NCBI GenBank assembly: GCA_018398765.1
Contig: JAHBMJ010005738.1
Coordinates: 1 to 64,000 of the forward strand
Source: Chromera velia
Taxonomy: Eukaryota; Sar; Chromeraceae
Reading direction: 5' to 3'
Length of the DNA stretch: 64,000 nt
Shown: piece by piece, positions 22,770 through 34,792 of the stretch
Layout: each line of letters opens with the position of its first letter
Numbering within the stretch: position 1 is the first letter of the stretch
Made by a program: the position numbers and the translations under genes
Notes under the pieces: model-generated
What the model was told of the DNA's origin: nothing
Seen by the model: the letters and a program-made list of their open reading frames with translations, nothing else
The model's database searches: none

Positions 22770-24221
22770 CTACAGTCTGTAGAACGTTTCTTGGGCTTTC
22801 TGAGACCATCCCTCCCTCGAAACTTTCTCAGACATCTCATCTGGGTTGTTCGCATACCCTTGCACCAAAAGCCTCTTCAGTACGTCTGCTAGGCAGGATG
22901 CATAGCATCCTACCAGCGCACATTTTTGCATGAGACTATATCTGTGTATGCCTAGCCCCCCCTGCGACAATGGGAGGGATGCCTGCACTGTTTGGTGTAG
23001 GGTCCACTCATTCTCAGCAATGCCAAGCCCTTGAGTACACTTCTTCAAGAGCATGTCATCAGCCGCCTGCCACATTGATGTTGGAATTGCATCCGTCATC
23101 AAACGTAGAAGGAAACCCAGCTTGGGGAGAACACAAAACCGAAACAGAAGCCATCCCTCTTGAGGATCGCGATAGTTGGCTACTTTGAACGCCAACCCCA
23201 CTGCTTCATCTCTCACTTCTTCAAAATATTTTTTCTCGTACTCCCATTTCCCTATCGCTCCCCCTCCTAGCTTGAACCTGTCCTTTAACAATTCTAACCC
23301 TGCAGGAGATGTCTCCGGATACCTCTCTGTCTCTACCCATGCTGGAGAGAACGCTAGGCTCTTGTCCTTGCCGAGATTCAGCTTGAGGTTAAATGAGCGA
23401 AACTCTTCCTCAGCCGCTGCCCATGCTCTACTCAACCCTCCTGAAGGGAAAATAAGGCCCACGTCATCCATAAAAGTACCAATGAAGGTGCTCTTTGAGC
23501 GATGTTGCTCTCTCAATCTCTCACTCAACCTGTCCAGTACAGGCTTGAGGCCGATACAGAACAACGTAGGGCCCATCACATCTCCCTGCTGCACCCCTTC
23601 TTCCGAAAAAATCACCTTTGTCTCCCCCGTGTCCTTCTGAAAGAACGTTGGAGTACGACTTCCATAGAAGAACATCAAAAAGGTGTAGATCTCCGGAAAA
23701 TGCGTGTAAACTTCGTCCATGATCTGTTGCCGGTCCGCGGTGTTAAACGCATTCTGAGCGTCTAGGCGAAGGAACACTGCTGATTTGTCAAGCTGGAGGG
23801 CTGTCCATACCATGTGATACAGTCTTGCACACCCGTCCGCTATGTGCACAGCGTACTGTCTCACTCCCAAGTGCTTCTCTATTGGTTCCCCTTTTTCAAG
23901 GAGAACCGCCCTCGTGATCCATCTTCGCACCACGTCTCCCACCATGATAGGCCGTATCTTCGAACCATCCACATTTTTACGGAGTGCAAAACACCGCCCG
24001 CACGCTAACAGATCTAGTACCTCTGGTGAGGCCTTGCCAGCCACCAGATCTTGCCCCATTGAGAGAACTGCAGCTTGGCGCCCCCTTGCTACTGTTCTAT
24101 CCGGAGGAAGAAGGAAACTCAAGTGCTCGTACCTCCATCCCATCACCCCCTGTGCTGATCCTTTTGGTGCTGTGCGTACTGCTTTTAGAAGGTTCTCTGC
24201 TGCGACTTCCAATGGCGGCAT
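22770..24221 (-). pseudogene. LINE reverse transcriptase
   Basis: The 483-codon segment shows RT landmarks in order: GWRYEHL (about residue 28), RPIMVGDVVRRW (90-101), FLRLDAQNAFNT with the first catalytic Asp at 154, GVQQGDVMGPTLF (209-221), and FMDD (250-253) in place of the usual YADD/FADD box. A thumb-like region follows. The upstream piece 24237-24509 (FWKGQFEELVTDLRADV and following) is the same frame across a stop and belongs to the RT N-terminal extension. Confidence 0.85.
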
Positions 24222-24875
24222 TGCATGACCATGCCGTCACACTTGGAATGAGGTTGCTCTAGATGGGTGCATGTTCTTTAGCTTTTGGTACGTCTCTTCA
24301 TCCGCCTTAGCCACCCCAAATGACGAAAGGCGTGCGGCTGCTTTTTCTCTTCTTATCTTTCCTTGGAAAACAACGTCTGCTCTCAAGTCTGTAACAAGCT
24401 CTTCAAACTGACCTTTCCAGAAATTGCTGATCCTTCCTATCGTTTGTTTATCTGAATATGCCCCCCCCCTTTCCGCTTTCCTCCAAAATAGACTAGGAAA
24501 GTAGATCACGGCCTTTCAAGCTCTCTCTGCTGTGCATCCATCAGTTGAGTGGGTCATTTCAATCAGTTTTGAGAACATCTGTGCCCATCGTGATCGGAAT
24601 TTCCCCGGAAGCACCCTCTCTGTGGGAATTCTAAGATCGTCTACTGCGTGCTGTGCTAGGTTTATCTGATCTCAAAACGCCCACTCTTCTTCCCAGCTTT
24701 CTGTCGGCCCATCATTACTCTTTTCAGGGGCTCTTCCCCCCCTTGCCGTCTCACTTGGCCCCCTCTCTGTGCCTCTGTCTCCTCTTTCTGTTTCTTGCCC
24801 CCCTTGCTCCCTTTTCCCCCCTGTTTGCCTCTCCTCCTCCTTTTCTTCGCAACCTGCTCAATCTGGGGGGGCTAA

Positions 24876-25808
24876 CTAAGGTGCCAAACCTGCTGACGCG
24901 TGTGCGCTTGACGATGCTGGCTGATCGGTGGACGGTGCTTCGTCTTCCTGCTTGGCTTCGTCTTCATCTACCCCCTCTACCTCTGCCCCCACAGGATCGA
25001 ACTTGGCTTCTTTACCTCTTCCATCCGAGATGATTCTTTTGACAACTTCAGATGCTCCCGCCAATGAGAACCTGCTAGAAAGTAGAACTGTTCCCGCTCC
25101 GTGCAGCTCGGAGTCCCTGCCTCTCACACGGGGGGGCCCTGCTGATGGGCTAAAAGCTGTGGCCGAGGCAGCTGCGGGGGCTGCGGCTGCGAGGGCTGCG
25201 GCTGCAGCTGCTGTCGTCTGGCTCTGTCCCTGCAGGGGAGTACGACTCGCATTGCTAGTAGCACCTCCCTGGTGCCCCGTTTCTCTCCTTCTTTTTTTCC
25301 TCTCAATTTCGGGTGCTGCCGTGGCTGTAATGGCTGGGTGCTGCTGCCCCTGATAGCTCCGCGTCTGAGCGGCTTCCTCTGGTTGCGCTTCGGGCTGCAC
25401 TTCTTCTGTGGAGTTGCTGTTTGGAAGAAAAAACGTCGGAATGGTCACAGCTGATTCGTCTTCCCTTGGAATAGGAATCAGGTGGTATAAATTCCTCTGC
25501 TCTTGTACCTGTTGCTCTCCACCTCCCATTGAACTGTCTCCTACACTGCCCCCCCCCTGCCCTTCCTCTGCTAAACTTTGGGGGAATACTGGCGTTGGCG
25601 CCATATTGGCGGGGGTCGGTATGTTTCCATTGTATGCGTGCATGATGCGGTGCATCTTCTCCCTGTCCCCTCTGCCCCCTGCTCCTATTGTCAGCGAACC
25701 CCCTGACAGAAGTGTTTCTACGATATCACTTTTTTCAAGACATCCGCCACTCAACTCTTCCGTACCTTCTCTCTCCTCTGTCATCAACTGAACCCTACCA
25801 CCCGCCAT
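24876..25808 (-). pseudogene. LINE N-terminal segment, low complexity
   Basis: Begins MAGGRVQLMTEER and holds Gln-, Ala- and Pro-rich stretches (a run of Ala/Pro around the middle) and a basic patch, ERKKRRRETG. It has no recognisable nucleic-acid-binding motif but is in frame with the reverse transcriptase segments, so it is probably the N-terminal region of the same polyprotein. Confidence 0.55.
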
Positions 25809-25960
25809 ATTGACTGAGGGGCACTCCCAGTCTCTGGAAGGTGAGTATGTTTAGCTGATGGTGTGCGTTTTTCTCAGCGCGGATAACTACTCCATCTCCC
25901 TCCTCCCTTTTTTCTTTGTCACATGCAGTCTGCCTCATGCATGCAGAATTATTAATAATA

Positions 25961-26004
25961 CTTTAGTGTCGATCTCTCCGGTCCTTTGTCGGCCCAGTAT
26001 GCAT
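25961..26004 (+). repeat. Right copy of direct repeat flanking the LINE
   Basis: Matches 21210-21249 in the same orientation, CTTTAGTGTC to CAGTATGCAT. It lies about 140 bp beyond the LINE's first Met codon. Confidence 0.7.
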
Positions 26005-26354
26005 GTTAATGCGCGCGCGCGAAAACGCGCGACAATTGAAATTTTTGAGATCTTGGGGTCCAATTATTTTGTCGATCAATTCGACCTTATGTTGTCCCTC
26101 TTTTTTCACATGCACACACAAGGAACCTGGCATGAGATTCGACCTGTGAGCTTTGCTCGACTCCACACTCGAAGAGTACTACCACATCATGAATACGACA
26201 TTCCCGCTCCATCGGTGTGCACTCACCTGCACTGCGGTTGAATGACAACAACACGTCTCGATCTGCATGCATTTCTTTAAATCTAGAAACCACGCAAATG
26301 CTTTTCCACCCAATCCACTGGAAGTGAACCCCCCCACCAAATTGACGTATATAG

Positions 26355-28686
26355 ATGGAAGAGAAGCCCCCTCTTCTGGTGTACCGCGAGCAGCAGTGGT
26401 ACGAGAGGCCCGACTTCCTCAAGTCTCGCTGGAGCAACATCAACTACCCCAGGAGAATCCCTAAACAGTTGGCGGAGAAACCAGCGCCCCTTCCCCAACT
26501 TCAATGCGACACCTATCAAGTAAGCAAATAGTGTGCACATGACTCTTTCATGGTCCACTTTCCTCCAACAAACCGTGCCACTGTCCTCTCGGTACATATA
26601 CATGACGAAACTTTGCAGAGACACCGTGCGAAGAAATGCTCTGCGGAAGCTTTGAAGCAACGCACACCGAACAAGGACGCAACACTAGCGATGCTGTCGG
26701 CCCAGTCGCGCGTAGCGCCAATTCCCGCCCCCTCGCTTCCCATCTGCACAGAGCAGCGACTGGACCCCAAAGGCTGGGCAAAGAAGTACAAACTTCCCAT
26801 GCACGGGGGGACCACTCAGGACACCTCCAACGCAACAGGAGGCATGCAGGAGGAAAGCTCAGAGGAGACGTCCAACGACAGAGTGGCCCCTCCACGCAAC
26901 CCGGCCATTGACAGAGTCACAGCCTTTGCACAGGCAACGCGTGCGCACATCAGTCGAGCCAAACGCAAAGAGGAGAGGGAGGTCAAAAGGAAGGAGAAAC
27001 GCCGTCAGATGGGCACGGTTGCTTCTGCGTTCTCTTCCATGATGACTGGGGGGGACCAGTCGTCTGACGCCTCTTCGGAAGTCACAGAGCCGGACAGGGT
27101 GGACGAAGGATTTTTAGACACACAGGGTCTGGCAGGGTGTGTGAGGCCGAATGTGGAGGTCAGAAGGCTGGACCTGAGACACCACGTCTGGCTGGGTCCC
27201 GACTTCTTTGAGCATCTTCACGCGAATGTGCCCCCTAGATGCGTGAGGGACCTGAGACTCGGCAGGTGTGCTGTGACGAGTCCTGCTTTAGAGTCGTTGC
27301 TACATGAGGACGTTTGTGGAAGGTGAGTGCTTTTTCGTTTTCTTTCCGAAGAGGTCGAGGGCAAAAGGAGTGCATTCTCCGGTTTTTCTTACAGCAGTAT
27401 GGAAAAAACACAAGAGTAGAAGCTTCTTTCTGTACAGACTGTAACAAAACCGTTGCGAAGTCCTTTCGTACTGCAGAAGGAGGGTTCATGGAACCCTCGA
27501 AAAAGTGGTTGACATGCATGCAAAGGATTCGATCAGGATGTCATTAATATTGGGGAGGGGAGCGTAAAAGCGCAAAGAGGCAATATTCATGTCAAAAGTT
27601 TCAGTGCCTCTTTTCAGTGCTTCCAACAAAGAGACAAACGAGCCTGTCCTCCACACAGTCCATGATGGACTCACTCCTTCTCTTTGTGTTGAACTCTCTC
27701 TCTAATCGTGACTCTGCAGTTCTCTCCGAGTCCTGGACCTCTCTGGGTGTATCCTCGTGGAAGATTTGAGTCCCCTCCTCGAGTGCACAGTCAGTCTGCA
27801 TGGGGTGTATGTGTAACTTTGTTGAGGGGATTGGGGGTCTCCTTGCAGTTGCAACCGAGTCAGACTGCAAGCACACACACGTACACCATACCACAGGAGT
27901 CAGGTTGGAAGGGACAGAAACAGAAAAATAACGACGGGACGGAGAAAGCTTTGTTGATTGATGTTCCTTTCAATCCTCTTCCCCTCACATTTTCCTCCCT
28001 CCCTTCCTCCCTTCCTTCCTTCTTTCCTTTCTTCGTTCCTTCCTTCTTTCCTTCCTTCTTTCCTTCATTCCGTCCTTCGTTCGAATTCCTTAAATGAGAT
28101 CCTGCAGGGACTCCGCAAGCTCTGTCTGTCTCTCCTGTCCGACGCCGTGACTGACGAGTTCCTCTCCAGTCTCGCGGAGGTGGCGGGGGGGCTTCAGGCC
28201 TTGGACCTCTCCTACTGCACAGAGGTCACAGATGAAGGTCGGCTTAGCGGAAGAAAAGAGAAAAGTGTGTGACGGATTTTCCTTCCTTTCTGTGCTTAAC
28301 AAAGTACGTCTGCACTTTCATCTCGTTCACAGGTGATCTTCAGCAAGGCAAACAAACCCCTTGACGGCGCGCCCCTCCATTTCCTTTTCACTTTCCCCCC
28401 TCGTTCCGGGATCGAGTGCAGGACTGAAGGGGCTTGCTCGTGGCCTGGTGGCCCTTGTAAACTTGAACCTCCGGGGCTGCACTGGAGTGACAGATAAGGT
28501 GAGTCAGTCAGCTGGCAAGGGGAAGGGGTAGAATCAATCAAGCAGTCACAAGAGGGGGTGAGGCAAGCCTGCGAGCTCTTCGACTCCCTCGCTTCTCTTT
28601 CTCGCTTTTGCGTTCTTCAAAAACGAAACTTTTCCCTTGCCGTTCGCGTAGCATCCAGCATCCTCTCTCTCTGATCCCTCTCTCTG

Positions 28687-28724
<38 letters not shown>

Positions 28725-29813
28725 GGTCTGGTTGCTTTGGCGTCTGTGAACCCTCTGGTGTCGGACCTTGACGTTTCTCTTCTTCATAAGGAGGCAGTGA
28801 CTGATGGGGGACTAGCAGACGTCGTGAAAAGCTTCAAGCGACTCCTCAAGGTAGGTTCGGATTGTTTTGTTCGTTGACTTTCTTCTATTTGTTTGCAAGA
28901 CGTATGTTTGGGATCCAAAACCCATTCCTCGTCACAACAGATACTCTCCTTTGAAAGGGGCTCTCTGAAACAAGGCATAGAGAAGGGGAGAAGAAAAAAG
29001 GAATAGAGAAACAGCTGTTTCCCTTTTCACCCTGGCGACGCCCCAGATCATGAATGCTCACTTTCGTGTACTGCGAGACAACCATTTCTCGATCCTTTGT
29101 CCCGAGCTTGATGATTCCCATCAGACTTCTGCTACCCCGAAAATAGAATCATTTGGCAAGAGAAGAATAAAATGTGTTGTGCACGCACGCACGCAGGTAG
29201 ACGTCTCGAGCACCCAGGCTGGAGGGAGGAGCGTGCAGATGATCAACAGATACTGCAAGATGGTGCAGGAGGTCCGTCGGTCGGTCGGTCTGTTGGCTTG
29301 CTGAAGTTGGGGGAGGTGGAACTTTTCTTGACTCGATGCATGGATGGATGGATCGATAGAAGGAAGAGAGGAATTACCGAGTCAGGGAGGGGTACATGGG
29401 AGAATGAATCCTGAGCAGCAGATCGGCAGCTAGACACACAAGAGAGAGGGAAAGACACCGTACACATGCAGGGGCAATGTTGGAGAGAGGAAGATTGAGG
29501 GCTTCGAGAGCGGGCCTGCTGAAGCTTCCATTTTTTGTGCACAAAACAGTCGTGCGCAGTGGTTTGACTTCAGTACGGCTTATTTGGACCGTTTTCTTCC
29601 AGTTGCTTCAGGACCTCTGTTTGCGCCAATGATGAATATTTGTGAATTTTTTCTCTCTTCTTTCCTCTCGATGGGATGGATGCAGGTCCGTGCGGCACGG
29701 TGTCCCTCCCTGGACGGGAGCGCCGTCTCTCAGCTGGTCAAGTCTGTGATCGGACCTCGGCTTCTCCATCTGGACATCTCTGGTAGGCAGGCCTCCCTCT
29801 CTCTCTGCGCGCG

Positions 29814-29850
<37 letters not shown>

Positions 29851-30116
29851 CGTTGGAATCTCTGTTGAAATGCATGCCTGTCTGCTCGTGTTTTTCTCTG
29901 TCTGTCTCGATGTCTGTTTGCTTGTTTTTTTGGAAGTGGGTGGGACAAGACGGAAGAGGAAAGGAAAGAAAAAAAACATTTGAACTGTCCAGAATACGTT
30001 ATCGTCTGTCAGTCAGTCAATCCGTCAGTTCTTTCTCTGTCTCGATCCTCCCGTCCCCTTTTTTTACTATCTGTATACCTTTGTGAGTCAGGGTGCTTTC
30101 TTGCTAAGGCCTCTTG

Positions 30117-30164
<48 letters not shown>

Positions 30165-30191
30165 TACAAACACACACATACATACATACTT

Positions 30192-30227
<36 letters not shown>

Positions 30228-30745
30228 CCCTTCCCCCTCGGCCAAGACGGCACACGCTCCTCTTTTTGTCTTTTTCCTCACCGGAGTGGAAGAGATATTG
30301 TTCTGACCTGGCTTCCCTTGGGGTTTTTGAATGCATGCACGATTTGGAGCATTCTATCTTCATTAGTATTGCTAGTTGATACCAATCAGATAACTTTGAT
30401 GCATCCCTTTGTGCAGCGTGTTCAGAGGTGACTCCCGAGAGCATCCTGGACGTGGTCAATCACGCCCCCTCCCTGAATTCACTCAACGTCTCCATGTGTC
30501 CGCTTATCACGGAGGCCTTCATCAAGGCACTCATCGACGGGTCCGCATTCGCTGCCCCCCCCGCTGAGGAGAAGGCCCCTCTGGACCCCTCAACCTTCAA
30601 ACCTCTCCGCAAGTCCCTCCGCTTAGACTGGAGCAGGTCGGCACCCTCCAACCCCAAGGACTTAGGGCTCCGACTCCCAAACCCCCCACCGAGCAAGAAG
30701 AAGAAGAAAGGAAAGGGGAAAGATAAAAAGGGAAAGAAAAAGTAA
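26355..30745 (+). CDS. Leucine-rich-repeat protein, nine exons (590 aa)
   Basis: Exons 26355-26519, 26619-27322, 27720-27789, 28108-28237, 28422-28498, 28725-28850, 29197-29271, 29686-29782 and 30417-30745 keep phase throughout and total 1,773 nt. The start MEEKPPLLVYREQQWYERPD lies in a short first exon. Residues 56-250 include a basic stretch, KRKEEREVKRKEKRRQ. From about 260 come repeats of the cysteine-containing LRR type (LRVLDLSGC, LQALDLSYCTEVTD, LVNLNLRGCTGVTD), as in AMN1 and F-box LRR proteins. The C-terminus is Lys-rich (KKKKKGKGKDKKGKKK). No F-box is obvious. The repeats suggest a protein-binding scaffold, possibly a ubiquitin-ligase adaptor, which is inference. Exon 6 is preceded by a pure GT repeat running into its AG acceptor. 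Exon 7 is the least certain. Confidence 0.8.
28688..28722 (+). repeat. (GT)n tract forming an intron 3' end
   Basis: About 17 GT units run directly into GCAG|GGT at the start of exon 6 of the LRR gene, in place of a polypyrimidine tract. Confidence 0.9.
30119..30226. repeat. (CT)n then (CA)n microsatellite in an intron
   Basis: CT repeats 30119-30148 pass into CA repeats with TA interruptions to about 30226, inside the last intron of the LRR gene. Confidence 0.9.
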
Positions 30746-30909
30746 AACTGGAACAAGAGGCTCATAAGAGAAGGCCAGCTGGACAATATTTAGCCATCCA
30801 GCTCAAAGGAATCGAATATAGTCGTCTCTCATCATTATAATCAAACTTGAACTATGAAGTATGTGCACCACGAGTACAGCTGCTATGACTATGACTATGA
30901 TGCGCTATT

Positions 30910-31922
30910 GTTATCCATATTCAGAGTTAGTTGGATACTTCCAACGTTAGGCCTAGCGTTAAGCCTTGCCGTACGGTCTTTGCGTTAGGCAGAGAAAAGT
31001 TATTATTTTCTGGGACGCCACGTTACACTACCTTAATCACTCGTGTAGAGCTTTTTACCACATACGAGAGTGGCGTTACGATCAGAACACAGGAGGAGAG
31101 CAGCATGCAGGGTGGGAAACAGAGCTGTGGCTGCGACTCAGGGAAAAATTCCGGTAAGGGGGGGAGAGAAGGTGCCGTTACAGAAAAGGATGTGCCAGTT
31201 CTGTCAAGGGTGGTTGGGAATCGAGGTGGTGGAAGATGAAATCTATCTGGTGACAGAATATCCTATTTTTGACAGAGAGAGAGCAGAGATGTTCAGAAAG
31301 ATAGAAGAGAAATGGGACAGCAAGATGGAAGAAAGAGCCAGAAAGGTAGCCACAGAAAGAGAAGGGCTCAACAGAGAAGAGGGAAAAAGAGACAACTCGA
31401 CGCTTTTGCTTTTCTGTTTTCTGTTGAATGAATGTCATGCCGGAGTGGATGAGTTTTTGGGATGGGCGTCATTCAGACGGAGGGTGTTTGAGGAGTGTCC
31501 AGGACGGTACGGACACATAGAGGGAGACGCTCTGGCGGCCAGACATGCAGGAATCACCGGAAGGCAGCGGGCGATCGAGAGACTAACAAAAGAATATGAG
31601 GAGACAATTGATAACTTAGAGACGACCGAAGGAGCGTTAGGGTGGGGAAGGAGGGAGCCGCAGAAGAAGATTGATAAAGCAAACAAAAAGAGCGAGGAAG
31701 CCCAAATCACATGCCGTTTCAGATCGATTTTCAGGCCGGAAAGCCAACGCGGATCCAGAGCCGTGGCTCGAACAACGAACAATCATGCAGCAGCGGCCAG
31801 GGCAACAGACTCTGGCGGGCCCCGAGGGCGGGGTCTGATACCTCAGCTTAGGCTGGGGAACGCCCCGCCCTGCTAGCTCTGGCGATAGATAGACATAGCG
31901 GGAAGGCCCTAGGGCAGAACAT

Positions 31923-31963
<41 letters not shown>

Positions 31964-32036
31964 ATGCTAGCTCTGGCGACAGATAGAAATAGCGGGAAGG
32001 CCCTAGGGCGGAACATATCAATCAATCAATCAAAAT
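30910..32036 (+). mobile_element. 5'-truncated LINE 3' end with (TCAA)n tails
   Basis: Plus-strand frames read CQFCQGWLGIEVVEDEIYL followed by YPIFDRERAEMF. This resembles the zinc-knuckle-like end of LINE polyproteins (C-x2-C ... E-x-x-x-H ... P-x-x-x-x-R), here with Tyr where His is expected. A charged C-terminal part follows, ending at 31876. Past the stop come two copies of a tail unit containing AGCGGGAAGGCCCTAGGGC, GAACATA and (TCAA)n: one at about 31876-31963, one at 31966-32036. The reverse transcriptase is absent, so the copy is 5'-truncated. Frames shift in the upstream part. Confidence 0.6.
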
Positions 32037-32756
32037 CAATATAATAGAAATTCTATAAAATTTATATAAATCTGTAAATTATTCAGACTGCAATGTTTAA
32101 GATTCAAATAAAGAAACATGATAAAAATTACTAGAAAAATTAATGTTAAAAAAATACAAGAAAAATTAGAGTGGAATCACATTCAGTGGATTTCTTAAAC
32201 AGTTAGAAATGTGGTCCAGATTGTGTAGATGAGATTTCCATAATATTATATAATTAATATTTCTATAATGTGCCTATAAAATTCCAATGATATTTTTAAC
32301 TCTCTCTCCCCCTTCTACTGCCAGTGCATCTCATTGTCACTAGCATTGTCATCATTCACTCACGCACAGACGGAGGAGGAGTCACATGATTCGGAGATAA
32401 GGCGACCAGAGGAGAGAAGGCTTAAGTCAACGAGGAGACAACAAGCCGCAGCAGCCCCGCAACAGCAAATCAATCAATTCCTCCATCGAATGACCGGATT
32501 ACCCTTTCGACCAACGATAGACTCCTTTTCCGTTTCTCCTTCACTCACTCTGAGCGCACCACCAACGCTCAACCCCCAATGCAACCCCTGAATTCACCCT
32601 GCCTCACCCCCTCCCAGTCGCGAAGAGCTGCTCCCGATGACCTGCCCCTCTGGCTCCCCCAATCACACGCACATTAGATAGAGACCACTTTTTTCAGAAC
32701 ATCGACTGAAGGGCTCCTTCATTCTCATTCGTCAGCTCGCCAGAGGCCACTTCAAC
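32037..32756. other. Spacer, AT-rich at first
   Basis: 32037-32330 is very AT-rich. 32330-32600 has a short open frame on the plus strand without convincing composition. No repeat ends or RNA gene seen. Confidence 0.35.
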
Positions 32757-33586
32757 TCATCGCGTGGTTGGAGAGAGCTGCGGCTTCTCTGAGCCCCCTA
32801 CTACTGGTTGCGGTGTGGTGTCAAGATTTGCGAGCACTGCCCTTGACTTGACGACAGAGTCGAAGACGACGCGCATGTGCCGTCTGAGAGACTGTCTGGC
32901 CGTGGATTCTCTTGGAGAGAGGCCGCTCGGGGATTGTTTCGAGGGGTCTCTCGGTGAGCCTGCGGGGCTGTCTCTCACTCCCGTTGCCATGTGGGCAGGC
33001 AGGGTGATGCGCTTGGCGGTGGACGTTGCTAACACAGTGCCTGCAGAGAGTGCACAGGTTGGAAGCAAAATAATGAGTGCAGTTGCGAATTTTGCGGGGA
33101 GTAAAAGGTGAAAGAAGGGAGAACGAGGAAAAGCAGAAGAGTGACGCCAACCTCTTCTTCAACTTGAACGACAACAGGAAAGAGGACAACAGAAAAGAGG
33201 AGGAGCAGAAAAGGTAGGCCAATTCTGTTTGAGGTTGTAGATTGATCAGTGCACCGACCTCCTACTGCATGTGCCCGTCAGTTTCTCCTGTGCACGTGCA
33301 AGCTCCTGTTCGATCGTGTGGGTGGTCTTCTGTCTCACCTGAGCGAAGACAGGAGGAGAACACAGGGGAAACTTCCGCTGTCAGTCACTTCAGTTCACCG
33401 GTACAACTTCCAAGTGGATGAATGAGTCCCTTTTGTTAACTCAACGAACTCCCAGAAGAGGCAGACAGTCGTGACAAAAGAAAAAGCGCTCAAAAGTCAC
33501 CACTCTGGACTGAGTGATGGATCAAGATGACCGTATTTGGAAAGACAGCTGCACGAACAGGCGGACAGATAGACAGGGAGGCTCGA

Positions 33587-33619
<33 letters not shown>

Positions 33620-34386
33620 GGAAAGAAAGAAAGGAAGGGAAGGAAGGAAGGAAGGGAGGAAGGGAAGAAAGCAAGAAAGGAAGAAAGGAAGGAAGGAAGG
33701 AAGAAAGGAAGAAAGGAAGAAAGGAAGAAAGGAAGAAAGGAAGAAAGGAAGAAAGGAAGAAAGGAAGAAAGGAAGAAAGGAAGAAAGAAAGAAACAAAGA
33801 AAGAAAGAAAAAAAGAAAGAAAAAAAGAAAGAAAAAAAGAAAGAAAGAAAGAAAGAAAGAAGGTAAGAAAGGAAGGAAGGAAAGAAGGAAGGAGAAAGAG
33901 AGAAAGAAAGACAGAAAGAAGGAAAGAAAAAAAGAACACTTTCCAACTGTTTCTCAATGCCCGAGACCTGTTTACTGACCTCGAATCGTTTGTTCTTCTC
34001 TGCGAGTTGTCTCTCGACCTCCATCTGTCTGCGTTTGCTCTTTCTTCTCTTCTTTTCGTCCTTCACTGCCTTCATGGGGTCTGCAGTGTCGAAGAACAGA
34101 TCCTCCTTCTTCCCCGTCTTGCCGAACGGCTGGTCGCCTGTCGGGGGACGGCTGCGTCAAAAAAGACAAGACAAGGAGAGAGAAGGTTGTATACAAAGAT
34201 TGGTCGCTGCGTCAAAAAAGAAAGGAAGAAAGGAAGGAAGGTTTCCAAAAGTCCCACAACTGCATCGATCAGGGAACAATGAACCCAGACGTCTGCATGT
34301 CTACAGAGGGCACTGTATTGATGTGTTCTCTGTTTGTGCAGAATACATTTCACGCTGAACAGAACTTGTGTGGAAAAGAGAAGATC

Positions 34387-34434
<48 letters not shown>

Positions 34435-34439
34435 TCCCC

Positions 34440-34470
<31 letters not shown>

Positions 34471-34752
34471 GCTCCCACACGAACCCACGCGAACACGACT
34501 GAGCGAGTATACAGGCGCCTCGATGGAGACCTGGCAGTGCGTACGGCTATGTCTCCAGCCCACGTCTCTGTGCAAAGAGGAATCAAGTGAATACATGACG
34601 GGGGAGTCACTCACGCTGCCATTGACTGCACGACTGACGCTATCAACAGTTGGGAATTTGGCTTGAAGTCTGGAAGAGATGTCTGCGAGTGCGAGTTTGA
34701 ACCTCTGGAAGGTCATGCCGTCGTAGGCCCTGGAGGCGTGCAGAGAGAAAAT
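32757..34752 (-). CDS. Gene with p25-alpha/TPPP-like exon, incomplete model
   Basis: Three exons can be read. Exon 34752-34615 (46 codons, phase 0 at both ends) begins IFSLHASRAYDGMTFQRFKL and has the F-x-x-F-x-x-AL pattern followed by a helical, basic stretch as in p25-alpha/TPPP domains, which bind and bundle tubulin. Exon about 34151-33980 reads GDQPFGKTGKKEDLFFDTAD then a basic coiled-coil-like stretch, ending at a GTCAGT donor. A 3' exon from 33040 to 32757 reads TAKRITLPAHMATG and ends SPTTR-stop. Phases between these exons do not match directly, so one or more small exons are missing from my model, and the 5' exon or exons are unknown. The introns are filled with purine microsatellites. 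The family call rests on one exon. Confidence 0.45.
33583..33940. repeat. GAAA/GGAA purine microsatellite
   Basis: About 360 bp of almost pure purine on the plus strand, mixing GAAA, GGAA and GGAAGAAA units. It lies in an intron of the minus-strand gene, where it reads as a long pyrimidine tract. Long open frames across it are artefacts. Confidence 0.95.
34388..34476. repeat. (CT)n-(CA)n microsatellite
   Basis: CT repeats to about 34454 followed by a short CA tract, in an intron of the TPPP-like gene. Confidence 0.9.
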
Positions 34753-34792
34753 CTGTTCGAGGTCTCGACGGTCGCACAGCAGAGGAGTCGAA

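Larger units (their letters stand above)
21480..25820 (-). mobile_element. Decayed LINE with restriction-like endonuclease
   Basis: Three long reading segments lie in one minus-strand frame from 25808 to 21705: a low-complexity N-terminal part, a reverse transcriptase, and a C-terminal endonuclease. Domain order (RT, then zinc-knuckle-like Cys/His cluster, then restriction-like endonuclease) is that of the R2/NeSL-type LINE lineages. At least five in-frame stops interrupt the frame (for example at the ends of the segments at 24876, 24237 and 22770), so this copy is inactive. No poly(A) tail is seen at the 3' side. Element ends are approximate. Flanking 40-bp direct repeats (21210 and 25961) are longer than a usual LINE target duplication. 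Confidence 0.8.

Noticed and set aside
33490-34282. Lys/Glu/Arg-rich or Phe/Leu/Ser-rich open frames up to 251 codons
   Set aside because: They are translations of a purine microsatellite; the strands mirror each other and there is no flanking coding support.
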